Made by a program: the position numbers and the translations under genes. Below are positions 7,969-15,848 of a stretch of DNA of 43,045 bases, one piece after another. The number at the start of each line of letters is the position of its first letter. Position 1 is the first letter of the stretch. This stretch comes from Ruminococcus sp. (GTDB taxonomy: Bacteria; Bacillota; Clostridia; Lachnospirales; Lachnospiraceae), in contig JAMPIB010000029.1 in the NCBI GenBank assembly GCA_023663085.1, positions 1 through 43,045 of the forward strand, in the 5' to 3' direction. The notes beneath the pieces were generated by a model. That model saw nothing but the letters and a program-made list of their open reading frames with translations, was not told where the DNA came from and made no database searches.

Positions 7969-9078
7969 ATGACAGTACAGATATTTGCAGAGGGAAAGCA
8001 GGGCACCTTAGTCCATCAGAATGAAAACGCGCTGGCGCGTAAGGCGGTCAGACAGAATCAGAAAAATGAGCAGTTAAAGAACGGATCCATCAATATGAAT
8101 GAACTAAACGGTAAGATGGATTCTATTTTGATGCGCAGACAGCGTGCCCAGAAAAAGGCTATGAAAGTAGTCGGAGACGCCTGGAACGCGGATAAGAAAA
8201 TAGACGCCGATATCGGAAACAGAAGAAATCATATCGAAGAATTACAGAGCAGTATTGATGAGAATATGGCCATTATTGCAGACGGAGAAGCACATAAAGA
8301 AGAACTTAGGAAAACCTATGGCGTGGCGGCTGACAGTCAGGAACAGAAAGATCTGGAATTGATGGAAAAATGGCAGCGTTCCCTGACACTTGATTCCCAG
8401 GTGACACTTACGGACGAAGAACAGGCAAGGATTGAGGAACTTAGTGCGGGCACGCGGACGGAATATCAGGAGCGTGCCATGAAGATTGATAGCGGTATGG
8501 GTATTTATGAGTCCCGTATTAAAGAGAGTCAGAAGGAAATGCGTGCCGAATACAGCGCAATCCGTGCGATTAAGCAGGAACGTCTCAAAGATCATACGAT
8601 GGTGGATGCCCAAAAAGAAGCAGAAGATATTGTGGAAGACGCCAATAAAGAAATCATCGGTATGCTGATCGGTGAAGCCAAAGACCATGTGGATGAAGAG
8701 CAGGCGGAGAAGATAGAAGAGGCCAAGGAGAAAGCGGAAGAGAAAGAAGAGCAGGAAGAAAAACTCGAAGAGCAGAGGGCGGAAAAAGAAGAGCAACGCG
8801 CGCAGCTTGAAATAGAACAGGCGGAAAGCAGGGAAACAGAAGAAGTAAAGGCCGAGCAGAGGAAAAGAGCAAGGCAGCAGGCGGATCTGTTAGGAGAGAT
8901 GCAGGAGAACATTGTATCGCCGTCATCCAATGCGGCGGAGGCCCAGCAGGCGATCAAAGAGATGCTGCAGAAGATGAAACTTCTGGAGGAAGATCTAAAA
9001 GGCGCGAATGTGGATGTAAAGCTTGACGATGAGAGGTGTAACTTTGATGTGGCAAAAGGGAATTTGCCCCTGTATTAG
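7969..9078 (+). CDS. coiled-coil protein of unknown function, paralogue 1
   Basis: A 369-residue, highly charged, soluble protein with no signal peptide or membrane helix. A conserved N-terminal block (about 1-65: VHQNENALARKA, then NGSIN..ELNGK.DSILMRRQRAQKKAMKVV.DAWN) is shared with the next gene. A long helical middle follows, then a Glu/Lys/Gln-rich coiled coil (EEAKEKAEEKEEQEEK repeats, about 235-300) and a conserved tail (AIKEMLQKMKLLEEDLKGA). I chose the ATG at 7969 because GGAGG (7957-7961) lies 7 bases upstream and because the paralogue starts at the same point of the alignment. I do not recognise the family. The shape suggests a structural or scaffold protein working with its neighbour. 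The last residues after LKGANVD differ from the paralogue. Confidence 0.85.
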   Translation: MTVQIFAEGKQGTLVHQNENALARKAVRQNQKNEQLKNGSINMNELNGKMDSILMRRQRAQKKAMKVVGDAWNADKKIDADIGNRRNHIEELQSSIDENMAIIADGEAHKEELRKTYGVAADSQEQKDLELMEKWQRSLTLDSQVTLTDEEQARIEELSAGTRTEYQERAMKIDSGMGIYESRIKESQKEMRAEYSAIRAIKQERLKDHTMVDAQKEAEDIVEDANKEIIGMLIGEAKDHVDEEQAEKIEEAKEKAEEKEEQEEKLEEQRAEKEEQRAQLEIEQAESRETEEVKAEQRKRARQQADLLGEMQENIVSPSSNAAEAQQAIKEMLQKMKLLEEDLKGANVDVKLDDERCNFDVAKGNLPLY

Positions 9079-9098
9079 TTGACAAGGAGGTTATCTGA

Positions 9099-10223
9099 AT
9101 GGCAGTACAGAGAATGGAAACAAACGGCAATCATCATACTGTGGTGAATCAGAACGCGAATGCCATGAAGCGTAAAGAAGCCCGGCTGGATCAAAAAAAT
9201 GGCGGACAGGTGCAGAATGGCTCCATCAATATCAGTGAGTTGAATGGAAAGCTGGACTCCATCCTGATGCGCAGGCAGCGTGCGCAGAGAAAAGCGATGA
9301 AAGTAGTCAGCGACGCCTGGAATCTGGATAAGAAATTTGATTCGGGTTTACAGGAGCGCAGGGCTCATGTGAAGGAATTGCAGGAGAGCTTTATCCAGAA
9401 CCGGGATGAACTGGATAAGTGCAACGCTGACTTGGCGGAAATCAAGGAACTTTACGGGGTAGAGGAAGGTTCTTGGGAAGAAAAAGATGTGGAACTGGCG
9501 AGATTATGGAATAAATATTCAGCCGCTGCCGCTATCAGCAAAAAGTTTGACTCTGTGGAAGTGTGGGAAGAGATGACGAATGTCAGTCTGTCGCAGGAAG
9601 ACTGGCAGCGTATGACGGAACTGGAAGGGAAGATCAGTTCACCGACCCTTTATCAGCAGCGTGCATTGGAGATCGGCGAGAAGGCGGACTTTTTTGAAAA
9701 GAATATGAAGAACGCCCAGATCGACTTACAAAGCGAAGATAGCGCGATTCGTATGGTCAAAATAGAGCGTCTGAAAAAGCAGGGTATGGTAAAGGCGCAG
9801 AAAGAGGCTGATGAAATTAACGAGGCGGCTGCAAAAGAGACTATTTCCATGCTGATCGGAGAGGCGCAGGATCATATCGACGAGAAGATGGAAGAAAAGA
9901 AGGAAGAGGCCAAAGAAAAGGCGGAAGAGAAAGAAGAACAGGAAGAAAAGATCGAAGAGCAGAGAGAACAGAAGGAATTGCAGCAGGCACAGCTTGCACT
10001 GGAGCAGGAAGAGTCGCATATCGCAGAAGAGACGCGGAGCGAACAGCGAAGAAAGTCCAGAGAACAGGCGGAACTTATCGAGGACGCGGTAGATGACGAG
10101 TCATTATCCGGTCTGAGCACATCGGAGGCGAAACTGGCGATCAAGGAAATGCTGCAGAAGATGAAGCTGCTGGAAGAAGATTTAAAAGGCGCCGCGCTGG
10201 ATGCCAGGATCGAAGATGTATAG
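9099..10223 (+). CDS. coiled-coil protein of unknown function, paralogue 2
   Basis: A 374-residue paralogue of the upstream gene, 20 bases after it and with its own AAGGAGG site, so the two form an operon that arose by tandem duplication. N-terminal block (NGSINISELNGKLDSILMRRQRAQRKAMKVVSDAWN) and C-terminal blocks (EEAKEKAEEKEEQEEKIEEQR and AIKEMLQKMKLLEEDLKGA) are nearly identical to the first copy, while the middle (about 80-220) has diverged strongly. Conserved ends with a variable middle suggest that the ends hold a shared interaction and the middle a distinct partner. No catalytic motif, signal peptide or membrane segment is visible. Function unknown. A bidirectional terminator follows. 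Confidence 0.85.
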   Translation: MAVQRMETNGNHHTVVNQNANAMKRKEARLDQKNGGQVQNGSINISELNGKLDSILMRRQRAQRKAMKVVSDAWNLDKKFDSGLQERRAHVKELQESFIQNRDELDKCNADLAEIKELYGVEEGSWEEKDVELARLWNKYSAAAAISKKFDSVEVWEEMTNVSLSQEDWQRMTELEGKISSPTLYQQRALEIGEKADFFEKNMKNAQIDLQSEDSAIRMVKIERLKKQGMVKAQKEADEINEAAAKETISMLIGEAQDHIDEKMEEKKEEAKEKAEEKEEQEEKIEEQREQKELQQAQLALEQEESHIAEETRSEQRRKSREQAELIEDAVDDESLSGLSTSEAKLAIKEMLQKMKLLEEDLKGAALDARIEDV

Positions 10224-10263
10224 AGGATAAGTGACAGATATATAAGAGCGAAACTATAAAAAG

Positions 10264-10302
10264 GCCGGAACTCACAGGATATGCGGGTTCCGGCTGTTTT
10301 TA
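10264..10302. terminator. bidirectional terminator between coiled-coil operon and pyrG
   Basis: GCCGGAAC (10264-10271) pairs with GTTCCGGC (10287-10294); two further pairs extend the stem inward. A-rich bases on the left and TGTTTTT on the right allow termination in both directions between the convergent genes. Confidence 0.85.
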
Positions 10303-11916
10303 ATCTGCTTGATCTGTTTTGTTTTCCAGAGCGGCAGTAATGAAGCCTTTAAATAACGGATGCGGTCTGTTGGGCCGGGATTTTAGTTCCGGGTGCGCCT
10401 GCGTGGCAACGAAGAAGGGATGCTCCGGCAGTTCGCACATCTCAACGATCCGGCCATCCGGTGAAAGTCCGGATAGTTTCATGCCTTTTTCAGTCAGGAC
10501 GCTGCGGTAATCGTTGTTGACTTCATAGCGGTGGCGGTGTCTTTCATGAATGGTCTCTTCGCCGTATAACTGATACGCTCTGGAAGTCTTGTCCAAAACG
10601 CAGGGATAGGAACCGAGTCTTAAGGTACCGCCGATATCTTCCACATCATTCTGATCGGGCATCAGGGCAATGACAGGATGCGTGGTCGAAGGGTCGAGTT
10701 CGATACTGTGCGCATCATTGTAGCCGATTACATTTCTGGCAAATTCCACGATGGATAACTGCATACCGAGGCATAATCCCAGATAGGGGACATGATTTTC
10801 TCTGGCATAGCGTATCGCATGTAACATACCATCTATCCCTCTGTCGCCGAAACCGCCGGGAACAAGGATGCCGTTGACATCGCTTAAAATATCTTTTACA
10901 TTCTCGGCCGTCACGGTTTCGGAATCTACCCATTTGATATTGACGACGCAATGGTTGGAAATGCCGCCGTGCTTCAACGCTTCTACAACGCTGATATAGG
11001 CGTCATGGAGCTGTGTATATTTTCCGACCAGAGCGATCGTTGTCTCGGCGGTAGGCGTCCGTAAGGATTCTACCATGGCTTTCCAGTCGGTCAGGTCAGG
11101 TTCGGGACAGTCCAGTTTCAGACATTCACAGGCAACCTGCGCCAGATGTTCTTTTTCCATAGTCAGGGGCGCTTCGTATAAATATTCTACATCCAGATTT
11201 TGTAATACGTGGCTGCTTGACACGTTACAGAAAAGCGCGATCTTGTCTTTTATGCCCGGTTCTAACGGATACTCGCTGCGGCACACGATGATGTCGGGGC
11301 GAAGTCCCAGTCCCTGCAATTCTTTAACGCTTGCCTGCGTAGGCTTAGTCTTCATCTCCTGTGATGCCCGCAGATACGGGATCAGCGTTACATGAATGAG
11401 AATGGCATTTTCGCTGCCTACTTCATGCTGGAACTGACGGATGGATTCTAAGAATGGCTGGCTTTCGATATCGCCGACGGTGCCGCCGACTTCGATAATG
11501 GCGATCCGTGTCTCCTCGTCCGTAAAATTGCGGTAGAAACGACTCTTGATCTCATTGGTGATGTGCGGGATGACCTGCACGGTGCCGCCGCCGTAATCGC
11601 CGCGCCGTTCTTTCTGTAAGACAGACCAGTAGACCTTGCCGGTCGTCACATTGGAATTTTTATCCAGATTTTCGTCGATAAATCTTTCATAATGTCCCAG
11701 ATCCAGATCGGTTTCCGTGCCATCTTCCGTAACGAAAACTTCCCCGTGCTGAATGGGGTTCATCGTACCCGGATCTATATTGATATAAGGGTCAAATTTC
11801 TGCATGGTCACTTTATAGCCACGCGCCTTTAATAATCTTCCTAAAGATGCCGCCGTAATTCCCTTGCCAAGCCCGGAAACTACGCCGCCTGTCACAAATA
11901 CATACTTAACAGCCAT
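10300..11916 (-). CDS. pyrG: CTP synthase
   Basis: Makes CTP from UTP, ATP and glutamine, the last step of pyrimidine nucleotide synthesis. The N-terminal amidoligase domain begins [20 protein letters not shown] with the P-loop-like ATP site, followed by [15 protein letters not shown] and the HGEVFVT segment. The C-terminal class I glutaminase domain has the nucleophile Cys in GLCLGMQ (near residue 380) and the His-Glu pair in AHPELKS. The length of 538 residues is normal. I chose the start at 11916 (MAVKYVF) because a GAGGA site precedes it and the family starts there; an in-frame ATG further upstream would add 27 unrelated residues. Monocistronic, divergent from ftsH, ended by the terminator at 10264. 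Confidence 0.98.
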   Translation of the reverse strand: MAVKYVFVTGGVVSGLGKGITAASLGRLLKARGYKVTMQKFDPYINIDPGTMNPIQHGEVFVTEDGTETDLDLGHYERFIDENLDKNSNVTTGKVYWSVLQKERRGDYGGGTVQVIPHITNEIKSRFYRNFTDEETRIAIIEVGGTVGDIESQPFLESIRQFQHEVGSENAILIHVTLIPYLRASQEMKTKPTQASVKELQGLGLRPDIIVCRSEYPLEPGIKDKIALFCNVSSSHVLQNLDVEYLYEAPLTMEKEHLAQVACECLKLDCPEPDLTDWKAMVESLRTPTAETTIALVGKYTQLHDAYISVVEALKHGGISNHCVVNIKWVDSETVTAENVKDILSDVNGILVPGGFGDRGIDGMLHAIRYARENHVPYLGLCLGMQLSIVEFARNVIGYNDAHSIELDPSTTHPVIALMPDQNDVEDIGGTLRLGSYPCVLDKTSRAYQLYGEETIHERHRHRYEVNNDYRSVLTEKGMKLSGLSPDGRIVEMCELPEHPFFVATQAHPELKSRPNRPHPLFKGFITAALENKTDQAD

Positions 11917-11946
11917 ATCGTCCTCTTTCTTTTGCATAATATTAAT

Positions 11947-12006
11947 GAACTTCTTCACGAAGCAGTCTTTGCTGCAAGTGTTAGAAGTTCTTCTCACGCT
12001 ATTATA
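11947..12006 (-). promoter_or_regulatory. pyrG promoter -10 and leader hairpin
   Basis: On the minus strand a perfect TATAAT occupies 12006-12001, without a good -35. The transcript would start near 11994. Its leader contains GAACTTC (complement of 11984-11990) that can pair with GAAGTTC (complement of 11947-11953), with an inner GCAG/CTGC pair. There is no T-run, so this is not the Bacillus-type pyrG attenuator. Confidence 0.5.
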
Positions 12007-12103
12007 CTATGTTGGCACAGGAAAAATCTACTGGAAAAGCGAATTTTATGAAAAAAATTTAGAAATCTTTAATACTTGTGTCCATAAATTCATAATTCTC
12101 TTA

Positions 12104-12132
12104 TTGATTTATAGAAAACTGTTCCATATAAT
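12104..12132 (+). promoter_or_regulatory. ftsH promoter
   Basis: TTGATT at 12104-12109 and TATAAT at 12127-12132, 17 bases apart, point to ftsH with a leader of about 65 bases. No CIRCE or other heat-shock operator is visible. Confidence 0.75.
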
Positions 12133-12203
12133 AAGAAATAGATGAAAAACAGAGATGGCTGCATAAAGTATCGTATCTGTTAGAAAGTGAGGATTCCTCA
12201 TAG

Positions 12204-14543
12204 ATGGATAACAATCTCAACCAATATGATGGTAATTATAATAACGGCGGCAACAACCCCAACAGAGGCCCGGATAATCAGGGCGGCCCCGGCGGCCCTG
12301 GGAATGGCGGCGATCCCAAGAAACAGAGTTTTATCATCCTGATCATCGCGGCGCTCATCACACTGTTCAGCATCAGTATCTTCATGAAATTTATGACTGG
12401 CTCCAGCAATCAGGAGATCAGTTATAATGAGTTCATTGATATGATAGAGCAGGAGAAGATCGAAAGCGTCGTAGTGGACTCTGACCGGATCATGATCTAT
12501 CCGAAAAAGCAGGAAAACAGCAATCCTTTTTTCTATGCGTATGGCAGCGGAACGACTTATTATACGGGCAGGATGGAAGACGACGATACGCTGACGGCCA
12601 GACTTTTAGAACATGATATTGAATTGAACAGACAGGTGGCGGACAGTTCGAGTTTGATCATCACTGTGCTTCTTTATTATATTCTGCCGGTACTGCTTAT
12701 GTGGGGACTCTTAAGCCTTCTTTTCCGTAAAATGGGCAAGGGCGGCCCGATGGGAGTCGGTAAGAGCAATGCCAAAGTGTATGTGCAGAAAGAGACCGGC
12801 ATCACCTTCCAGGATGTGGCGGGTGAGGACGAGGCGAAAGAATCGCTTGTGGAAGTTGTAGATTTCCTGCATAACCCCGGAAAATATTCCAAGATCGGCG
12901 CCAGACTGCCTAAGGGAGCGCTTCTCGTGGGCCCGCCCGGAACCGGTAAAACATTACTTGCCAAAGCTGTGGCAGGCGAGGCGCATGTGCCGTTTTTCTC
13001 CCTGTCGGGTTCTGATTTCATAGAATTGTATGTGGGCGTCGGTGCGTCCCGTGTCCGCGATCTGTTCAAAGAAGCGGAGAAAAACGCGCCCTGTATCGTC
13101 TTTATTGATGAGATTGACGCGATAGGCAGAAGCCGTGACTCTAAATACGGCGGCGGAAACGAAGAGCGTGAACAGACATTGAACCAGCTGCTTTCCGAAA
13201 TGGATGGTTTCGATGGCAAAAAAGGAATTATTATTCTGGCGGCGACGAACCGCCCCGAAATTCTGGATAAAGCCTTGCTGCGTCCGGGACGTTTCGATAG
13301 AAGAATCATTGTGGACAAGCCGGATTTAAAAGGCCGTGTGGAGATTTTGAAAGTCCATGCCAAAGATGTTCTTATGGATGAGTCGGTCGATCTGGACGAG
13401 ATCGCGCTTGCCACTTCCGGGGCTGTCGGCTCCGATCTGGCGAATATGATCAACGAAGCCGCTATCAATGCGGTAAAAATGGGCAGAGAATTTGTCAGCC
13501 AGAAGGATCTGTTCGACGCCGTAGAGCAGGTGCTTGTCGGAAAAGAAAAGAAAGACCGCATCATGAGCAAAGAGGAACGCAAGATCGTATCCTATCATGA
13601 AGTCGGCCATGCACTTGTCAGCGCTTTGCAGAAAAATTCCGAGCCGGTGCAGAAAATTACAATTGTACCGCGGACAATGGGCGCGCTCGGTTATGTCATG
13701 CAGGTGCCGGAAGAAGAAAAGTATCTGGATACCGAAGCGGAACTGCGCGACAGGCTGGTAGGACTCTTAGGCGGCCGTGCGGCGGAGGAAATCGTATTCG
13801 ACACGGTAACGACCGGTGCGGCGAACGATATTGAACAGGCCACGAGCCTGGCCCGCAACATGGTCACCCGGTTTGGTATGAGCAAGAAATTCGGCCTCAT
13901 GGGTCTTGCCACGGTAGAAAGCCAGTATCTGGAAGGCAGGGCGTCCCTCACCTGTTCGGATGTAACAGCGGCGGATATTGACACGGAAGTTATGAAGATG
14001 CTGCATGAAAGTTACAAACAGGCCAAGAAACTATTAAAAGCCAACCGGGAGATCATGGACAAACTGGCCGATTATCTGATCGAGAAAGAGACCATCACCG
14101 GCAAGGAATTTATGAAAATATACCGGAAAGAAAAAGGAATCCCCGAACCGGAAGAAGACGAGAAGGGGAAGAAAGCAGATGAAGCGGATAAGGCGAAGGA
14201 GTCTTCTGAAAAGAAAGAGGTGCCGCCGGTGCAGAATAATGCTGACAGCGGAAACTATGGAGCAGGAGCTCAGATGCCGCCTGTTCAGCATACTGCGGAA
14301 GGCCAGGGCGTCGGTCTGTTTTCCCATTCCAGCCTGTCGCCGGATATGATGCAGAGTGCTGCGCGGAATACCTATCGGAATGCGCCGGTGGAAGATGAGC
14401 AGAAAGCGGATTTCACACAGACACTTGTACAGGAGACTAATTCGCTGGCGGAGCAGCAGGAGCAGGCGGAAACGTCGGCGGAAGAGGAAACTGCAGGAAA
14501 TGCTGATATGGGTGATAAGGAAGAGCAGGGGATTGGACAATGA
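12204..14543 (+). CDS. ftsH: ATP-dependent zinc metalloprotease FtsH
   Basis: Membrane-anchored AAA+ protease for quality control of membrane and short-lived proteins, expected as a hexamer. A Gly/Asn/Pro-rich cytoplasmic start (about 1-45) is followed by a membrane helix (about 46-65), a short outer domain and a second helix (about 150-175). The AAA domain has Walker A GPPGTGKT (about 243-250), Walker B CIVFIDEID, and the arginine-finger region AATNRPEILDKALLRPGRFDRR. The zinc site is HEVGH (465-469) instead of the more common HEAGH; both metal His and the catalytic Glu are present. At 779 residues it is about 130 longer than E. coli FtsH, owing mainly to a Glu/Gln/Ala-rich low-complexity C-terminal tail (from about residue 650). 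GAGGA lies 11 bases before the start. Confidence 0.97.
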   Translation: MDNNLNQYDGNYNNGGNNPNRGPDNQGGPGGPGNGGDPKKQSFIILIIAALITLFSISIFMKFMTGSSNQEISYNEFIDMIEQEKIESVVVDSDRIMIYPKKQENSNPFFYAYGSGTTYYTGRMEDDDTLTARLLEHDIELNRQVADSSSLIITVLLYYILPVLLMWGLLSLLFRKMGKGGPMGVGKSNAKVYVQKETGITFQDVAGEDEAKESLVEVVDFLHNPGKYSKIGARLPKGALLVGPPGTGKTLLAKAVAGEAHVPFFSLSGSDFIELYVGVGASRVRDLFKEAEKNAPCIVFIDEIDAIGRSRDSKYGGGNEEREQTLNQLLSEMDGFDGKKGIIILAATNRPEILDKALLRPGRFDRRIIVDKPDLKGRVEILKVHAKDVLMDESVDLDEIALATSGAVGSDLANMINEAAINAVKMGREFVSQKDLFDAVEQVLVGKEKKDRIMSKEERKIVSYHEVGHALVSALQKNSEPVQKITIVPRTMGALGYVMQVPEEEKYLDTEAELRDRLVGLLGGRAAEEIVFDTVTTGAANDIEQATSLARNMVTRFGMSKKFGLMGLATVESQYLEGRASLTCSDVTAADIDTEVMKMLHESYKQAKKLLKANREIMDKLADYLIEKETITGKEFMKIYRKEKGIPEPEEDEKGKKADEADKAKESSEKKEVPPVQNNADSGNYGAGAQMPPVQHTAEGQGVGLFSHSSLSPDMMQSAARNTYRNAPVEDEQKADFTQTLVQETNSLAEQQEQAETSAEEETAGNADMGDKEEQGIGQ

Positions 14544-14550
14544 TATCGGA

Positions 14551-14590
14551 GACAGTTATCAGATTGACTGGTAACTGTCTTTGTCAGTTT
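14551..14590 (+). terminator. ftsH terminator
   Basis: GACAGTTATCAG (14551-14562) pairs with CTGGTAACTGTC (14568-14579) over 12 bp with one G-T pair and a 5-base loop, followed by a T-rich tail (TTTGTCAGTTT). It separates ftsH from the convergent toxin-antitoxin genes. Confidence 0.75.
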
Positions 14591-14602
14591 ATTGACATTA
14601 GC

Positions 14603-14935
14603 TTATAACAACCCTTTTATTCTTGCCAATTCCGTTCCATTAAGGGGTTTTCCTGAATTAAGAACTCGAAAATTTCCCCAGTCGGAACTTTCAACTTTAG
14701 TTAATGAATCCAGTTTGACGAATGATGGCATCACAAAAGGCGGGTTATATGATCTAAGCCGTTCGTTTGTTGGAAAAGCCAGTTTGCGTTCTTTTCCTCT
14801 TATTGATGATACATTTAGTACTTCAATATAATCTGCTTTAGCAGTTACAACTAAATATGTCCTATCGTATGTTGGAAACTCACCGTCTACAAATCTGATT
14901 TTTCCGAGAATGCCTTGACCTTCTATGAAACTCAT
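14603..14935 (-). CDS. MazF/PemK-like toxin paired with a Panacea antitoxin
   Basis: A 110-residue protein encoded directly after a Panacea-domain gene. Its layout fits the MazF/PemK-like SH3 barrel: an N-terminal GKIRFVDGEF strand, a DRTYLVV segment where PemK proteins have rPylVv, IEVLNVSS, and near the end SFVKLDSLTKV, where PemK has the conserved S.vk.Dql...d strand. The typical Arg and Thr/Ser catalytic residues cannot be assigned safely, so activity (mRNA cleavage) is inference. The ATG at 14935 overlaps the last base of the antitoxin TGA stop, so the genes are translationally coupled with the antitoxin first. The region is AT-richer than ftsH, a sign of transfer. Antitoxin partner and order support a toxin role more than the sequence alone. 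Confidence 0.7.
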   Translation of the reverse strand: MSFIEGQGILGKIRFVDGEFPTYDRTYLVVTAKADYIEVLNVSSIRGKERKLAFPTNERLRSYNPPFVMPSFVKLDSLTKVESSDWGNFRVLNSGKPLNGTELARIKGLL

Positions 14936-15588
14936 CAATAAATCACCAGCCTTCCATTATCTAAATAAACACTATAAGTGTCGTCATCAGCGGATAATGA
15001 AAAGCTTTCCAACTGGTCTATCATATCGTCAGTTAATGCAAAGCCATCAAAATAGAATGTCACTCCATTGATAGTTTCGCTTGCAGTTATATCATTCTCA
15101 GTCTCTCTATAGGCAGAAATAATTTCTCGCATTTTTTCAATATCTGCATGTTGAGACATCATATCAACAACTGACAATTCTTTGTTATGATAACCCGTAG
15201 AACTAGTACCATTATTAAATGCTAATTTCCAAAAATCGAATGTATGATTAATGTCTGAAAGTTCTTTCGCAGAAGCACAGCCAAAGATTTCCATTACAAG
15301 TTTTAATACTTCATATTCTTTTTCAGAAAAATCCGGCTGATATGAGTCGCTGTCATGTTTAAATGCAGCATAATCGTTTTTATATCTCAAACGAACTTTT
15401 TCAACTACACATCCATTTTTAAAAGCTAATACCTGATCATTAAACAGTGGTTCTCCATATTCAGCAATATTTATTAAATTAGCCATAACAAGAAGCTTTT
15501 GCAATTTCATATTGCCATCATAAGTGTCCGGTCTGGAATCAGCGCCATTTTTGATGAAAAATTTTGCAAAATCATACACATCTCTCAT
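14935..15588 (-). CDS. Panacea-domain (DUF4065/SocA-like) antitoxin
   Basis: A 217-residue protein. The first roughly 150 residues show the Panacea pattern: DVYDFAKFFIKNG, then MKLQKLLVMANLINIAEYGEPLFNDQVLAFKNGCVVEKV, the family's L.KL.y.a......g.pLf...i.A...GpV signature, and later FDFWKLAFNNG. Panacea is the antitoxin domain known to neutralise many unrelated toxins. The C-terminal part (about 165-217, DDTYSVYLDNGRLVIY) is extra and may bind the toxin. I chose the ATG at 15588 because GGAGAGAG precedes it; an ATG at 15639 would add 17 residues. The stop overlaps the toxin start by one base. Its own strong promoter lies at 15681-15709, with a leader inverted repeat at 15616-15633. Confidence 0.82.
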   Translation of the reverse strand: MRDVYDFAKFFIKNGADSRPDTYDGNMKLQKLLVMANLINIAEYGEPLFNDQVLAFKNGCVVEKVRLRYKNDYAAFKHDSDSYQPDFSEKEYEVLKLVMEIFGCASAKELSDINHTFDFWKLAFNNGTSSTGYHNKELSVVDMMSQHADIEKMREIISAYRETENDITASETINGVTFYFDGFALTDDMIDQLESFSLSADDDTYSVYLDNGRLVIY

Positions 15589-15615
15589 TTTGACTCTCTC
15601 CTTATATAAAATATT

Positions 15616-15633
15616 CACTCCATCATGGGAGTG
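15616..15633 (-). promoter_or_regulatory. inverted repeat in the antitoxin leader, candidate operator
   Basis: CACTCC (15616-15621) and GGAGTG (15628-15633) form a 6-bp inverted repeat with a 6-base centre. It lies about 28 bases before the antitoxin start and downstream of the promoter, where a repressing complex or a leader hairpin could act. Function is inferred. Confidence 0.4.
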
Positions 15634-15680
15634 ACCCAAAAACCGAACATGAATATAAGCACCCTACGTGTATTATGTTT

Positions 15681-15709
15681 ATTATATCCATTCATGACAT
15701 TCTCGTCAA
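15681..15709 (-). promoter_or_regulatory. strong promoter of the Panacea toxin-antitoxin operon
   Basis: On the minus strand TTGACG (15709-15704) and a perfect TATAAT (15686-15681) are exactly 17 bases apart. The transcript would start near 15674 and have a leader of about 85 bases. Confidence 0.85.
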
Positions 15710-15751
15710 TCATAAGATAAAAGACAAACCTATATTTTGTCAGTAACTTTT

Positions 15752-15780
15752 TTGCAGTTAAGAGGGTTTTTTATTATGAT
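15752..15780 (+). promoter_or_regulatory. promoter of the YesM/YesN operon
   Basis: TTGCAG at 15752-15757 and TATGAT at 15775-15780 have 17-base spacing. The leader (15787-15848) is almost only A and G with scattered T, including two GTAAAATA copies, and should be unstructured. AGAAGGAA lies before the start. Confidence 0.6.
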
Positions 15781-15848
15781 AGAAAAAGGTAAAATAAAAA
15801 GAAAAAGTAAAATAGAAAAAATAAAATAGTAATAGAAGGAAAGTCCGT

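Noticed and set aside
8242-8796. Long minus-strand open frame rich in Phe and Leu, like a membrane protein
   Set aside because: It is the reverse of the Glu/Lys-rich coiled-coil coding sequence; antisense of GAA/GAG/AAG codons reads as Phe/Leu. No ribosome site. The same holds for 9726-10019 and 8592-8957.
12677-13582. Minus-strand open frame of 301 codons
   Set aside because: Lies fully inside ftsH, Ser/Arg-rich with no domain pattern; a shadow of the conserved AAA domain coding sequence.
15781-15840. A-rich stretch with repeated GTAAAATA, considered as repeat array
   Set aside because: Only two short imperfect copies in simple-sequence purine-rich DNA; better explained as an unstructured leader.
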